Source: an uncultured Clostridia bacterium (GTDB lineage: Bacteria > Bacillota > Clostridia > TANB77 > CAG-508). Taken from it: a stretch of 44,189 nucleotides of DNA. A program made the position numbers and the translations under genes. Below the pieces are notes generated by a model, which ran no database searches, was not told where the DNA came from, and saw only the letters and a list, made by a program, of their open reading frames with translations. The DNA is taken from assembly GCA_944392445.1 (NCBI GenBank), contig CALXWT010000008.1, forward strand, positions 1 to 44,189, written 5' to 3'. Each line of letters begins with the position of its first letter. Within the stretch, counting starts at the first letter, position 1. Below, piece after piece: positions 33,582-42,805 of this stretch.

Positions 33582-35552
33582 TTGAAAATAAAAAATATTA
33601 AAATAAATAATTATGGAAATTTAGAAAATAAAGAAATAAATTTAAAAAATAAAATAAATATTATTTATGGAAAAAACGAAAGTGGAAAATCAACTTTATT
33701 AAATTATATAAAAAATACTTTTTATGGAATTTCTAAAAATAAAAACGGAAAAAATATTTCAGATTATGACAAATATAAACCTTGGGGCAAAGTTGATTAT
33801 TCTGGAAAACTAAAATATGAACTAGACAGTGGAGAAGAGTTTGAAATTTTTAGAGACTTCAATAAGAAGAATCCAAAGATATTTAACAAGGATTTAGAAG
33901 ATATATCAAAAGACTTCAATATTGTCAAAAAGGATGGTGTACAGTTCTTCTATGACCAGACAAATGTTGATGAAGGTATGTTTACATCCACTGTAGTGTC
34001 CATGCAAGAGGAGGTTAAGTTAGACAAACAAGAGCAAAGTATATTAGTTCAAAAGCTTGCAAACCTTACGGGGACAGGAGATGATAATTTGTCATATAAG
34101 AAGATTATGGACAAATTAAATAAGCTACAAATAGAAGAGGTAGGAACTGACAGATCACAAGGAAGACCAATCAACATAGTACGTGATAGGATGAAAAACA
34201 TAGAGTTTGTCTTAAAGGAGTTACATCAATATCAAAATGACAAAAATAGTATAGAGGTAAGTAAGGAAGAGTACACTGGAAAAATAAGTAAGTTGGCAGA
34301 AGAACTAGACATACTTAAAAAAGTAAACATAATTGGATTATGTAGACAAGCGGAAGAAAACAAGATTAACATCAAAAACAATTATAAAAATGAAAAAAAT
34401 AAAAAAATTGATGAATTAAATTTAGAAAAAAATAATTTAATAAATAAAATAAATGAAAATAAATTAAAAAATAATCAAAAAAATAATACACAAAAAAATA
34501 AATCAAATAAAAAAATAAAAAAATATATTTTAATATTTATTTTTATTTTAATAATAAATATTTTAATTTTTATTTTAAATAAAAATATTATAAAAAATAA
34601 TTTAATAAATATTTTTAATTATTTTTTAATTCCAATTTATTTAATAATTATTTTTATTTTAGAAAAAATAAATAATAAAAAAATAAAAAATAAAATTAAT
34701 TTAGAAAACGAAAAAAATAATAAAGAAAATGAAGAATTAAATAATGAAATAAATTTAATAAATAAACAATTAGAAATTTTAGAAGAAGAAAAAACTAAAG
34801 AAGAAAAAGAAATAGAAAAGGAACAATTAGAAATAGACAATAAAATAGAAATAGAATTATCTAAATTAAAAGAAGAATTTAAAAATAAATTAGACTTAAA
34901 TTATTATTTAGATAAAATAGAAAACGAAAATATAAATAACTTAATAAATAATACACAAGAAAATATAAATAAAAATAAATTAGAATTGCAAGCAATAAAA
35001 ATAAAAGAAGAAAATATAAATTCTAAATTAGAAGAAATGGTAAATTTAAAAGAAGAGTACGATAATTTAAGTGAAGAATTAGCAGATTTAGAAAATAGAA
35101 ATAATGTAATTAATCTAACTAAAGAAATTATAACAAAAGCATATATAAATATGAAAAATAATATTACACCAAAATTTACCGAAAATTTATCTAATAATAT
35201 TGCAAGAATTTCAAAAGGAAAATATACAAAAGTAGGAATAAATGATGAAAATGGGTTGATAGTAGAAAATGAATATGGAGAATATATTCCAGCAGATTTA
35301 TTAAGTACTGGAACAATAGACCAATTATATTTATCTCTAAGACTATCTATGATAGATGATTTATCAAACGAAAAAATGCCAATTATTTTAGACGAAGCCT
35401 TTGCATATTATGATGATGACAGATTAGAAAATATAATTAAATTTTTAAGTGATAATATGAAAGAACATCAGGTAATAATATTTACTTGTACAAAAAGAGA
35501 GCAAGAAATATTAAATAAATTAAATATAGAATACAATTTAGTTGAAATGTAG
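33582..35552 (+). CDS. Rad50/SbcC-like ATPase with membrane helices (YhaN family)
   Basis: 656 residues; start TTG with AAAAGGAG upstream. Walker A GKNESGKSTLL (about residue 30), coiled-coil arms (about 215-275 and 375-500), two membrane helices between them (YILIFIFILIINILIFIL, about 315-332; FLIPIYLIIIFILE, about 346-359), ABC signature LLSTGTIDQLYLSLRLS (about 578) and Walker B MPIILDEAFAYYDDDRL. YhaN proteins are known for this membrane insert. They work with YhaO nuclease, probably at the membrane. The gene is mosaic: about 33810-34385 uses GC-richer codons (AAG, GAG, GAC) than the rest, which is almost pure A/T. Confidence 0.88.
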   Translation: MKIKNIKINNYGNLENKEINLKNKINIIYGKNESGKSTLLNYIKNTFYGISKNKNGKNISDYDKYKPWGKVDYSGKLKYELDSGEEFEIFRDFNKKNPKIFNKDLEDISKDFNIVKKDGVQFFYDQTNVDEGMFTSTVVSMQEEVKLDKQEQSILVQKLANLTGTGDDNLSYKKIMDKLNKLQIEEVGTDRSQGRPINIVRDRMKNIEFVLKELHQYQNDKNSIEVSKEEYTGKISKLAEELDILKKVNIIGLCRQAEENKINIKNNYKNEKNKKIDELNLEKNNLINKINENKLKNNQKNNTQKNKSNKKIKKYILIFIFILIINILIFILNKNIIKNNLINIFNYFLIPIYLIIIFILEKINNKKIKNKINLENEKNNKENEELNNEINLINKQLEILEEEKTKEEKEIEKEQLEIDNKIEIELSKLKEEFKNKLDLNYYLDKIENENINNLINNTQENINKNKLELQAIKIKEENINSKLEEMVNLKEEYDNLSEELADLENRNNVINLTKEIITKAYINMKNNITPKFTENLSNNIARISKGKYTKVGINDENGLIVENEYGEYIPADLLSTGTIDQLYLSLRLSMIDDLSNEKMPIILDEAFAYYDDDRLENIIKFLSDNMKEHQVIIFTCTKREQEILNKLNIEYNLVEM

Positions 35553-35666
35553 AGGGAAATAATGTATAATAGTAAAGGTAAAATTATAAATAATAACAGA
35601 ATTAGAGGTTTATAGGTATACCCATTACAAAAAACCTAAATATATTATACAAGGAATGATAACTTT

Positions 35667-36740
35667 ATGTTTCAAAAATTAGAGGCAGTAGAGAAAAGAT
35701 TTGAAGAATTAACACAAAAAATAAGTGACCCAGAGGTAATAGCAAGGCAAAATGAGTGGAGAGAATATATGAAAGAACATGCCGAGTTAGAGCCAATAGT
35801 AGAAAAATATAGAGAATATAAAAAAGTAGAAAAAGAGTACCAAGAAGCAAAAGAAATGATGGATGATGCTTCTACAGATAAAGAATTAAAAGATTTAGCA
35901 GAAATGGAAATGTTAGAAGCTAAAGAAAAATTACCAAAAATAGAGGAAGAAATAAAAATATTATTAATTCCAAAAGATAAAGATGATGACAAAAACGTAA
36001 TATGCGAAATTAGAGCAGGTGCAGGTGGAGAAGAAGCAGCTTTATTTGCAGGAACATTATTTAGAATGTATTCAATGTATGCAGAAAGAAAGCATTGGAA
36101 ATTAGAAATACTAAATGAGAATGAGACTGGACTTGGAGGATATAAAGAAATCTCTTTTATGATTACAGGTAAAGGAGCATATAGCAGACTAAAGTTTGAA
36201 AGTGGTGTACATAGAGTACAAAGAGTTCCAGACACAGAAGCAAGTGGAAGAATACATACATCCACAGTAACAGTTGCAGTACTTCCTGTTGTTGAAGATG
36301 TTGAAGTAGAAATAAATCCATCAGACATAAAAATGGAAGTATTTAGATCATCTGGTGCTGGAGGACAACATATAAACAAAACATCATCAGCTGTAAGACT
36401 TATACACGAACCAACAGGAATAGTTGTAGAATGCCAAACAGAACGTTCACAATTCCAAAATAAAGATAACGCTATGAGAATGCTAAAAACTAAACTATAT
36501 GATATGGAAAAACAGAAACAAGATAGCGAAATTAGAAATGCAAGAAAATCACAAGTAGGCAGTGGAGACAGAAGCGAAAAAATTAGAACATATAACTACC
36601 CACAAGGACGTATTACAGACCATAGAATAGGACTTTCTATATATCAGATGGAAGATTTCTTAAATGGAAATTTGGATGAAATGATAGACAATTTAATTGC
36701 AGCAGATAGAGCTGAGAAATTAAAGGGTGACGAGGAATAG
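35667..36740 (+). CDS. prfA: Peptide chain release factor 1
   Basis: 357 residues. The GGQ loop is [20 protein letters not shown], the peptidyl-transferase motif. The anticodon-reading PxT motif lies in [16 protein letters not shown] as PDT. An [22 protein letters not shown] block precedes it. RF1 ends translation at UAA and UAG. In many Firmicutes prmC, its methylase, follows; it does not here. Downstream of the stop an imperfect inverted repeat (TTCCAGATATTCCAA / TTGGAATCTGGAA) may act as a processing or termination hairpin. Confidence 0.96.
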   Translation: MFQKLEAVEKRFEELTQKISDPEVIARQNEWREYMKEHAELEPIVEKYREYKKVEKEYQEAKEMMDDASTDKELKDLAEMEMLEAKEKLPKIEEEIKILLIPKDKDDDKNVICEIRAGAGGEEAALFAGTLFRMYSMYAERKHWKLEILNENETGLGGYKEISFMITGKGAYSRLKFESGVHRVQRVPDTEASGRIHTSTVTVAVLPVVEDVEVEINPSDIKMEVFRSSGAGGQHINKTSSAVRLIHEPTGIVVECQTERSQFQNKDNAMRMLKTKLYDMEKQKQDSEIRNARKSQVGSGDRSEKIRTYNYPQGRITDHRIGLSIYQMEDFLNGNLDEMIDNLIAADRAEKLKGDEE

Positions 36741-36905
36741 GAACTTATTAGTAGTTATCTTAGATATAATTTTTCCAGATATTCCAAAGTAGACATCAAC
36801 GGAAATATACATGATAAACCGATTGGAATCTGGAATAAAAGAATTTAAGCATAGACAAAATAAAATGATTATTATATAATTAATATGTGAGGAGAGTGAA
36901 TAATA

Positions 36906-37181
36906 ATGATGCATGAGTTTGTGAAATATCCAGATGAAACATTAGTTGTTTTTTCAGATATACGAAAAAAAGAAAATGGAGAAGAATATTTAATAGTATG
37001 TTTTGAAAGACCTACGAATACTGGATTTGATACTATAATATTTGAACTCCCTAGCTATAATATTATTAAACAAGAAGGTAATTATTCTGAAAAGGAAATT
37101 AAACAATTTAGACAAGTAGTAGAAAAAGGAGCGGCATTCTTTTTTGAAACAGCAAGAAGTGGAGGAATGCAAAGTGCCTAA
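36906..37181 (+). CDS. Unknown 91-residue partner of a DUF4160 protein
   Basis: 91 residues, no membrane helix. It begins MMHEFVKYPDETLVVFSDI, then an all-beta/alpha pattern (EEYLIVCFERPTNTGFDTI) and a terminal helix (EKEIKQFRQVVEKGAAFFFE). GGAGAGTGA lies upstream. The stop codon overlaps the start of a DUF4160 gene by 8 nt, so the two are translated together. DUF4160 proteins are usually paired with DUF2442 in toxin-antitoxin-like modules. I do not recognise DUF2442 in this one, so it may be a different antitoxin or partner. Confidence 0.75.
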   Translation: MMHEFVKYPDETLVVFSDIRKKENGEEYLIVCFERPTNTGFDTIIFELPSYNIIKQEGNYSEKEIKQFRQVVEKGAAFFFETARSGGMQSA

Positions 37182-37452
37182 TTTATTTGATTATTTGGGA
37201 TATAAAATATATTTTTGGGCAAATGAAAATTATGAACCAATACATGTGCATATTTCAAAAGGAAATCCAACATCTAATTCAACTAAAGTTTGGTTAACAA
37301 AAAGTGGTAACTGTATTTTAGCAAATAATAGCTCTAGAATTCCTGAAAAAGATTTAAGAAAATTAATTAAGGCAATAGAGGTTAACTTCTTCTACATTGT
37401 ATCTGAATGGAAAAGCTTTTATGGTACAGAGAATACTAAATTCTATTGTTAA
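37174..37452 (+). CDS. DUF4160-domain protein (toxin-antitoxin-like)
   Basis: 92 residues. The DUF4160 pattern is clear: PNLFDYLGYKIYFWANENYE, then PIHVHISKGNPT and KVWLTKSGNC, with a histidine-rich HVHI core. DUF4160 is a small family found beside DUF2442 in putative toxin-antitoxin pairs; its molecular action is not established. The start is GTG at 37174, with GGAGG ten nt upstream inside the previous gene, giving an 8-nt overlap. An in-frame ATG at 37144 has no ribosome site and no family match. Confidence 0.82.
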   Translation: MPNLFDYLGYKIYFWANENYEPIHVHISKGNPTSNSTKVWLTKSGNCILANNSSRIPEKDLRKLIKAIEVNFFYIVSEWKSFYGTENTKFYC

Positions 37453-37516
37453 TATTTACACATGCTTATAGATTACAAAAATGTGGCGTTTTGTTTAGGA
37501 TTAATTAAAAAGTTTT

Positions 37517-37553
37517 AAATACATCTCTATTGGTTAGACAGAGATGTATTTTT
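37517..37553 (+). terminator. Terminator of the DUF4160 pair
   Basis: AAATACATCTCT pairs with AGAGATGTATTT, followed by TTTT. Confidence 0.8.
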
Positions 37554-37808
37554 TGTGTATAGATACTTTTTTATATTATCTATATCTTTTTCATCTACAA
37601 CAATTTCTAACTTATCATTTATTTTATAAAAACCACAATCATTTTTCTTTTCGTCAGTCAAATTAAACTTATCCTTTATTTGGTCAAATAATTCCTCAGA
37701 AACACATAAGTCTAAATCATTAGCTTCTTCTTTTATTCCCCTTAAAACAAGCGAAGCACCAGATAAAACATAATATTCATCTTTTGGAAAAACAAAAAGC
37801 ATAATCAT
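37527..37808 (-). pseudogene. Nucleotidyltransferase-like remnant (truncated)
   Basis: 93 codons. The piece YYVLSGASLVLRGIKEEANDLDLCVSEELFDQI resembles the nucleotidyltransferase core (a G-x-S/A-L-x-L-x-G-I, then D-L-D-L signature) of AbiEii/minimal NTase proteins, which are usually about 150 residues or longer. The C-terminus runs into the terminator stem of the DUF4160 pair, and the N-terminus lacks a ribosome site, so both ends look eroded. It was probably an abortive-infection or MNT-type gene. Confidence 0.55.
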
Positions 37809-37825
37809 AATAAAATAAAAGGCCT

Positions 37826-37857
37826 CATATAAATTTAATAATTGTTAAATTTATATG
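37826..37857. repeat. Perfect hairpin at the 5' end of the ZIP gene
   Basis: CATATAAATTTAA (37826-37838) pairs with TTAAATTTATATG (37845-37857) around 6 nt. It covers a possible TTG start and lies between the NTase remnant and zip, where it could insulate or control translation. Confidence 0.55.
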
Positions 37858-37865
37858 AACAGGAA

Positions 37866-38613
37866 GTGGTACAAATAGAAGGAATTATAAAGACTACTTT
37901 AATAGGCCTTTTTTTCGGTACTTTTGGAACAACGTTAGGAGGAATAATTGGAATAAAATTAAATAAAACCTCAAATAAGTTTTTAAGTTTTATCTTGTCT
38001 TTTGCTTCTCGGACTTATGACAGCAATTATTTGCTTTGAACTAATTCCAGAAGCTTTAGAAATTGCAGACTTAATGGTAGTTATTTTAGGTATAATTTTT
38101 GGAATAATAATGATGATAATATGTGATATATTTGTGGATAAGAAGTTTAACAAAAACACTAAAACTGCAAAAAATAGTTTATTAAAAACAGGAATAATAG
38201 TTAGTATTGGCTTAGCAATACACAATTTTCCAGAAGGTTTAGCAATAGGCTCTGGATTTGAAGCCTCAATTAAGCTTGGACTATCCCTTGCAATAGCGAT
38301 TTGCTTCCACGATATACCAGAAGGAATATCAATGGCAGTTCCAATGAAAAATGGAGGTATGAAACCTTCAAAAGTTATATATTATGTAGTGCTATCAGGA
38401 ATAACAACAGGAGTAGGAGCATTTTTTGGAGCAATAGTTGGAGGAATATCACAAGAAATAATAGCACTATGCTTAGCTTTTTCAGCAGGAGCAATGATAT
38501 ATATTGTATCAGGGGAGCTAACACCTGAATCTAGTAAGCTATACCAAGGTAGAATGTCAGCTATTTGTAATTTAATTGGATTTATTATAGGCGTATTTGC
38601 AATGAATATATAA
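37866..38613 (+). CDS. ZIP-family metal transporter (ZupT/GufA type), with apparent +1 frameshift at CGG
   Basis: About 248 residues if the C at 38010 is skipped. Frame 0 gives IGLFFGTFGTTLGGIIGIKL and SNKFLSFILSFAS, then CGG. Frame +1 continues GLMTAIICFELIPEALE, the expected next helix of a ZIP protein. The metal sites are HNFPEGLAIG and CFHDIPEGISMAV. ZIP proteins move Zn, Mn or Fe into the cytoplasm. The start is unclear: GTG 37866 is chosen; an earlier TTG (37842) lies in a hairpin, and the best Shine-Dalgarno spacing points to an ATA at 37875. The restored residue after SFAS is Gly. Confidence 0.85.
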
Positions 38614-38685
38614 AATTCATTGCTTTTATATATTTCTTGTAGTAAAATTCTAAATGTAAACTCAAGAAAGGAAAATAGAATCAAA

Positions 38686-40260
38686 ATGCAATCACAAGAG
38701 AAGAACATAGTAGCTACCAAAAACAGTAAAAAACAAATAGATAAATACACTATTATTTTAATTATAATTATGCTAATTGGAATAGTCACTAGAATAATTG
38801 GACTAGGCAAAATTCCAATAGGCATAAATGTAGACGAAGCAGGAACAATGTACGATGCATACACCATAGCAAACTATGGCACAGATAGGTTCGGAAATAC
38901 GTACCCAGTGTATATGATAAACTATGGTGGAGGGCAAAGTGCGTTATATACATATTTATCAGCATTGTTAATTAAAATATGTGGATTTAGTCTTACAGTA
39001 ATTAGGCTTCCAGCACTAATATTTTCAATATTATATATGATATTTGGTTTTCTATTAACAAAAGACTTCAAAAATAAAAAATTAGCAATACTAGTAGAAT
39101 TTCTAATTGTAATTTGCCCATGGCACTTTATGCAATCGAGATGGGCTTTGGACTGTAACTTACTATCTTCAATGCTACTAATGTCAATATATATGTTAAC
39201 TAGAGCAGTTAAATTAAAGTCAAAGAAAAGACATTTTCTAGCCGGAATATTCTTTGGAATAACGCTATATACGTATGCATTAAGCTATATTATAATTCCA
39301 ATTTTATTGCTAATATTACTAGTGTATATGCTTTATGCTAAAAAAATCAAAATTTCAGACATAATTGTATTTGGCATTCCACTAGGATTGCTTGCTATAC
39401 CACTTATATTATCACTTTTTGTAAATTATGGAATAATAGAAGAAATAAAATTACCATTTATGTCAATACTAAAAATGTGGGTATTTAGAAGTGGAGAAGT
39501 AAATTTAAATAATATATTGCACAATATTGTTGTACTGTTTAAATCAATGTTTGCATTTGATTATAACGACTATAATTCATTTCCTATATTTGGAACACTA
39601 TATTATATAAGTATACCATTTGCATTATTTGGATTTATAGATTCTGTTAAAAACATAAAGAAAGATATTAAAGAAAAAAACTTATCTTTAGATATTATTA
39701 TGCTAGCTAATTTCCTATCAGTTTGTGTATGCAACATATTAGTAGAATCTGGTATAAACAGAATAAATGCAATATACATTTCATTAATTTACTATACTGC
39801 AATAGGAATAATGTATGTATCGGAAAACAGAGATAAAATCTTTAAATTTATTATTGCCATTTATATAATCTTCTATATTGCATTTTTAGCATACTACTTT
39901 GGAGTGTACGGAAAAGAAAATACAAATTTATCATTCAATAATGACGCAGTAGAGGTTGTTAAATATATAGAAGGAAATGAAAAGTTTAACGGAAAGATAA
40001 TAAACTTTAGAGTTAGAGTAATACAACCATACATATATACATTAATAGGAAATGAAACTTCACCACAAGAATTTATGGACACAGTAATAAGAAATGGTGG
40101 TGGAATATTGGCTTATGGGAGATATGTTTTCTACAATAATTCGGTTGACGATAATATGGTTTATGTAGTCGATAATGATGAGGATACGAAGAACATTTTA
40201 ATAGAAAATGGATTTAATGTAGAAGAGTATAGCGAGAATATATATATATTGTATAAATAA
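38686..40260 (+). CDS. PMT/ArnT-like membrane glycosyltransferase (GT39-type)
   Basis: 524 residues with about ten to eleven membrane helices. The first external loop has IGINVDEAGTMYDAYTIANY, with the acidic pair used by PMT-family GT-C enzymes, followed by GTDRFGNTYPVYM and GGGQSALYTYLSALLI. Such enzymes transfer sugars from polyprenyl phosphate to proteins or lipids outside the membrane. The substrate is unknown. Start at ATG 38686 after AAAGGAAA; an upstream frame extension lacks a site. It has its own terminator and is not linked to known partner genes. Confidence 0.8.
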   Translation: MQSQEKNIVATKNSKKQIDKYTIILIIIMLIGIVTRIIGLGKIPIGINVDEAGTMYDAYTIANYGTDRFGNTYPVYMINYGGGQSALYTYLSALLIKICGFSLTVIRLPALIFSILYMIFGFLLTKDFKNKKLAILVEFLIVICPWHFMQSRWALDCNLLSSMLLMSIYMLTRAVKLKSKKRHFLAGIFFGITLYTYALSYIIIPILLLILLVYMLYAKKIKISDIIVFGIPLGLLAIPLILSLFVNYGIIEEIKLPFMSILKMWVFRSGEVNLNNILHNIVVLFKSMFAFDYNDYNSFPIFGTLYYISIPFALFGFIDSVKNIKKDIKEKNLSLDIIMLANFLSVCVCNILVESGINRINAIYISLIYYTAIGIMYVSENRDKIFKFIIAIYIIFYIAFLAYYFGVYGKENTNLSFNNDAVEVVKYIEGNEKFNGKIINFRVRVIQPYIYTLIGNETSPQEFMDTVIRNGGGILAYGRYVFYNNSVDDNMVYVVDNDEDTKNILIENGFNVEEYSENIYILYK

Positions 40261-40273
40261 AATTTCTTTACAA

Positions 40274-40309
40274 AAAACAAACCAATGGTATTGAACATTG
40301 GTTTGTTTT
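40274..40309 (+). terminator. Terminator of the glycosyltransferase gene
   Basis: Perfect 14-bp stem AAAACAAACCAATG / CATTGGTTTGTTTT with an 8-nt loop. It overlaps the next promoter. Confidence 0.8.
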
Positions 40310-40319
40310 AGTGTATAAT
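40291..40319 (+). promoter_or_regulatory. pcrA promoter overlapping the upstream terminator
   Basis: TTGAAC (40291-40296), 17-nt spacer, TATAAT (40314-40319). The -35 lies in the terminator loop and the spacer is the right arm of its stem. Confidence 0.65.
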
Positions 40320-40356
40320 ACCAAAAGTAACTAAAAAATAAAAAAGGAGAAAACCA

Positions 40357-42753
40357 ATGCAAGATTTAATAGAAGGATTAAACGATAAACAAAAGGAAGC
40401 AGTGCTTGCCACAGAAGGACCATGTTTGGTAATAGCAGGTGCAGGAAGTGGAAAAACAAAGGTATTAACACATAAAATTGCATATTTAATGAGTGAAAAA
40501 TATATAAAACCATGGAATATTCTAGCAATTACATTTACAAATAAAGCAGCGAATGAGATGAAAGAAAGAGTAGAGGGGCTTGTTGGGGAAGTAGCAAAAG
40601 ATATGTGGATTGGAACATTCCACTCAATTTGTGTGCGTATTTTAAGAAAATACATAGATAGATTAGGCTTTGACCACACATTTTTAATTTTTGATACATC
40701 TGACCAAAGAACACTTATTAAAGAGTGTATGAAAACCTTAAATATAGATGACAAAATGTTTACGGATAGAAGCGTTTTAGCCGAAATTAGCAATGGAAAA
40801 AATGAAATGTTGGAGCCAAAGGCATATCAAACAAAATATGCTGGAGATTACAGAAAAGAAGTAATTGGTAGAATATATGAGCTTTATCAACAAAGGCTAA
40901 AAGAAAATAACGCTATAGATTTTGATGATATTATAAATTATACAATAAAAATACTTACAAATAATGAAGATGCATTGGAATATTATACAAATAAATTCCA
41001 ATATGTTTTGGTGGATGAGTACCAAGACACAAATAAAGCACAATTTACATTAGTTACAATTCTTGCTTCAAAATATGGAAACATAACAGTTGTAGGAGAT
41101 AACGACCAAGGTATATATAGTTTTAGAGGTGCAGATATTTCAAATATCCTAAATTTTGAAAAGGACTTCCCAGGAACTAAAATAGTAAAACTAGAGCAAA
41201 ACTACAGATGTACAGGAAATATTTTAAAAGCAGCAAATGCAGTAATTAAACATAATGAAAATAAATATGAAAAAAAGTTATGGACCCAGAATGATGAGGG
41301 TGCTTTACCTGTAATCCATAAAGCAGATGATGAATATGACGAGGGAAGATTTATAGTAGAGGAAATCAATCACTTAAGAAGAGAAGAATACTTTAAATAT
41401 TCAGATTTTTCAATTTTATACAGGATGAACTCTCAATCAAGAGCAATAGAGGAAATTCTAAGAAGAGAAGGAATTCCATACAAAATAGTTGGTGGACTAA
41501 AATTCTATGAAAGAAAAGAAATTAAAGATATTATCTCATATTTAAGATTAATATATAATTTTTCTGATAATATATCTCTAAAAAGAGTAATAAATGAGCC
41601 TAAAAGAGGAATTGGCAAAACAAGTATAGATAATATACAAGAAATATCAGAAAAAACTGGACTTTCTATGTTTGATATTATAAAGCATGCAGATGAATAC
41701 GGTTTAAATAGAGTAAAAGCAAATGCAGATGAATTCATTCAAACAATAGAATATTTAAGAAGCAAAATGGAAGAACTTAGCATATCCGAACTTATAAAAG
41801 AAACATTAAACAAAACAGGATACACTAAAGCATTAGAGTTGGAAAATACAACAGAGGCAGAAACAAGAATAGAAAACTTGGAAGAGTTCTTAACAGTAGC
41901 AATAGAGTTTGAAGAAGAAGAGGCAGAAAATACTTTAGGAGATTTCCTAGAAGGAATTACCTTAAGTAGTGATATTGACGGAATGGAAGACTCAGAAGAC
42001 TCTGTAACTCTTATGACATTACATAGTGCAAAAGGACTAGAATTTCCAGTTGTATTCTTAGTAGGATTAGAAGAAGGAATTTTTCCAGGAAATAAATCAA
42101 TAGGAGAGCCAAAAGAATTAGAAGAGGAAAGACGTTTATTCTATGTAGGAATAACTAGAGCAAAACAATATTTATATTTAACCTGTGCTAAAAAGAGAAC
42201 TATATTTGGTTCTACAAGCTATAACCAAATTTCAAGATTTATAAACGAAATCCCATCAGATTTATTAGACGGATACGATACACTTGACAACTCAAGAACA
42301 GATGAATTTGAAGATAGTGGCTATAAATGGGAATATGGAAATAGTTCAAAGGTAAATACATATAAAATAGGTAGCGACTTTAATTATGGCAATAATAACA
42401 TTGGAGTTGCAGCTAAAGGTTTTGGTACAAGTAGTAGTGAAAAAACTAATGGAGAATTTAACAGCAGTTTTGGAAGAAATTCAGGCACAGGTTTCCACAA
42501 TTCTGGAACAAATACTGGCTTCCAATTTAAAACTGCAGAAAACTTTTTAAATTCATTGAATAATAAAAAGGTAAATACAGAGGCAGACATTTCTAAATAT
42601 AAAGAAGGACAACGTATATACCATAAAAAATTCGGAGAAGGAATAATTAACAAAATCGAAGAAGAGGGAGAAGATTATAAACTAGATATATCCTTTGATA
42701 AAGCAGGTCATAAGAGATTGATGGCAAAATTTGCAAATTTAGAGATAATATAA
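40357..42753 (+). CDS. pcrA: ATP-dependent DNA helicase PcrA/UvrD
   Basis: 798 residues. Superfamily 1A helicase motifs in order: LNDKQKEAVLATEGPCLVIA (Q motif and onset of motif I), AGAGSGKT (about residue 28), AITFTNKAANEMKERV (Ia), VDEYQDTNKAQ (II), VGDNDQGIYSFRGAD (III), EQNYRCTGNIL (IV), VTLMTLHSAKGLEFPVVFLV (V) and EERRLFYVGITRAKQYLYL (VI). A serine/asparagine/glycine linker (about 650-730) leads to a C-terminal Tudor-like domain (GQRIYHKKFGEGIINKI), normal for PcrA. It unwinds DNA in repair and clears RecA filaments or stalled replication. ATG with AAAGGAG; bounded by terminators. Confidence 0.95.
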   Translation: MQDLIEGLNDKQKEAVLATEGPCLVIAGAGSGKTKVLTHKIAYLMSEKYIKPWNILAITFTNKAANEMKERVEGLVGEVAKDMWIGTFHSICVRILRKYIDRLGFDHTFLIFDTSDQRTLIKECMKTLNIDDKMFTDRSVLAEISNGKNEMLEPKAYQTKYAGDYRKEVIGRIYELYQQRLKENNAIDFDDIINYTIKILTNNEDALEYYTNKFQYVLVDEYQDTNKAQFTLVTILASKYGNITVVGDNDQGIYSFRGADISNILNFEKDFPGTKIVKLEQNYRCTGNILKAANAVIKHNENKYEKKLWTQNDEGALPVIHKADDEYDEGRFIVEEINHLRREEYFKYSDFSILYRMNSQSRAIEEILRREGIPYKIVGGLKFYERKEIKDIISYLRLIYNFSDNISLKRVINEPKRGIGKTSIDNIQEISEKTGLSMFDIIKHADEYGLNRVKANADEFIQTIEYLRSKMEELSISELIKETLNKTGYTKALELENTTEAETRIENLEEFLTVAIEFEEEEAENTLGDFLEGITLSSDIDGMEDSEDSVTLMTLHSAKGLEFPVVFLVGLEEGIFPGNKSIGEPKELEEERRLFYVGITRAKQYLYLTCAKKRTIFGSTSYNQISRFINEIPSDLLDGYDTLDNSRTDEFEDSGYKWEYGNSSKVNTYKIGSDFNYGNNNIGVAAKGFGTSSSEKTNGEFNSSFGRNSGTGFHNSGTNTGFQFKTAENFLNSLNNKKVNTEADISKYKEGQRIYHKKFGEGIINKIEEEGEDYKLDISFDKAGHKRLMAKFANLEII

Positions 42754-42760
42754 GAAATAA

Positions 42761-42805
42761 ACCGTGGACAAAAGGGATACTCCATTTTGTCCACGGTCTA
42801 TTTTT
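42761..42805 (+). terminator. pcrA terminator
   Basis: 13-bp stem ACCGTGGACAAAA / TTTTGTCCACGGT, GC-rich at the base, followed by CTATTTTT. The stretch 42806-43038 contains no gene I can support. Confidence 0.88.

Noticed and set aside
30424..38010. Simple pseudogenes or sequencing errors as the cause of the frame breaks
   Set aside because: Not excluded, but disfavoured: all breaks are at the only CGG codons in confident genes, with intact sequence on both sides. Raw reads are required to settle this.
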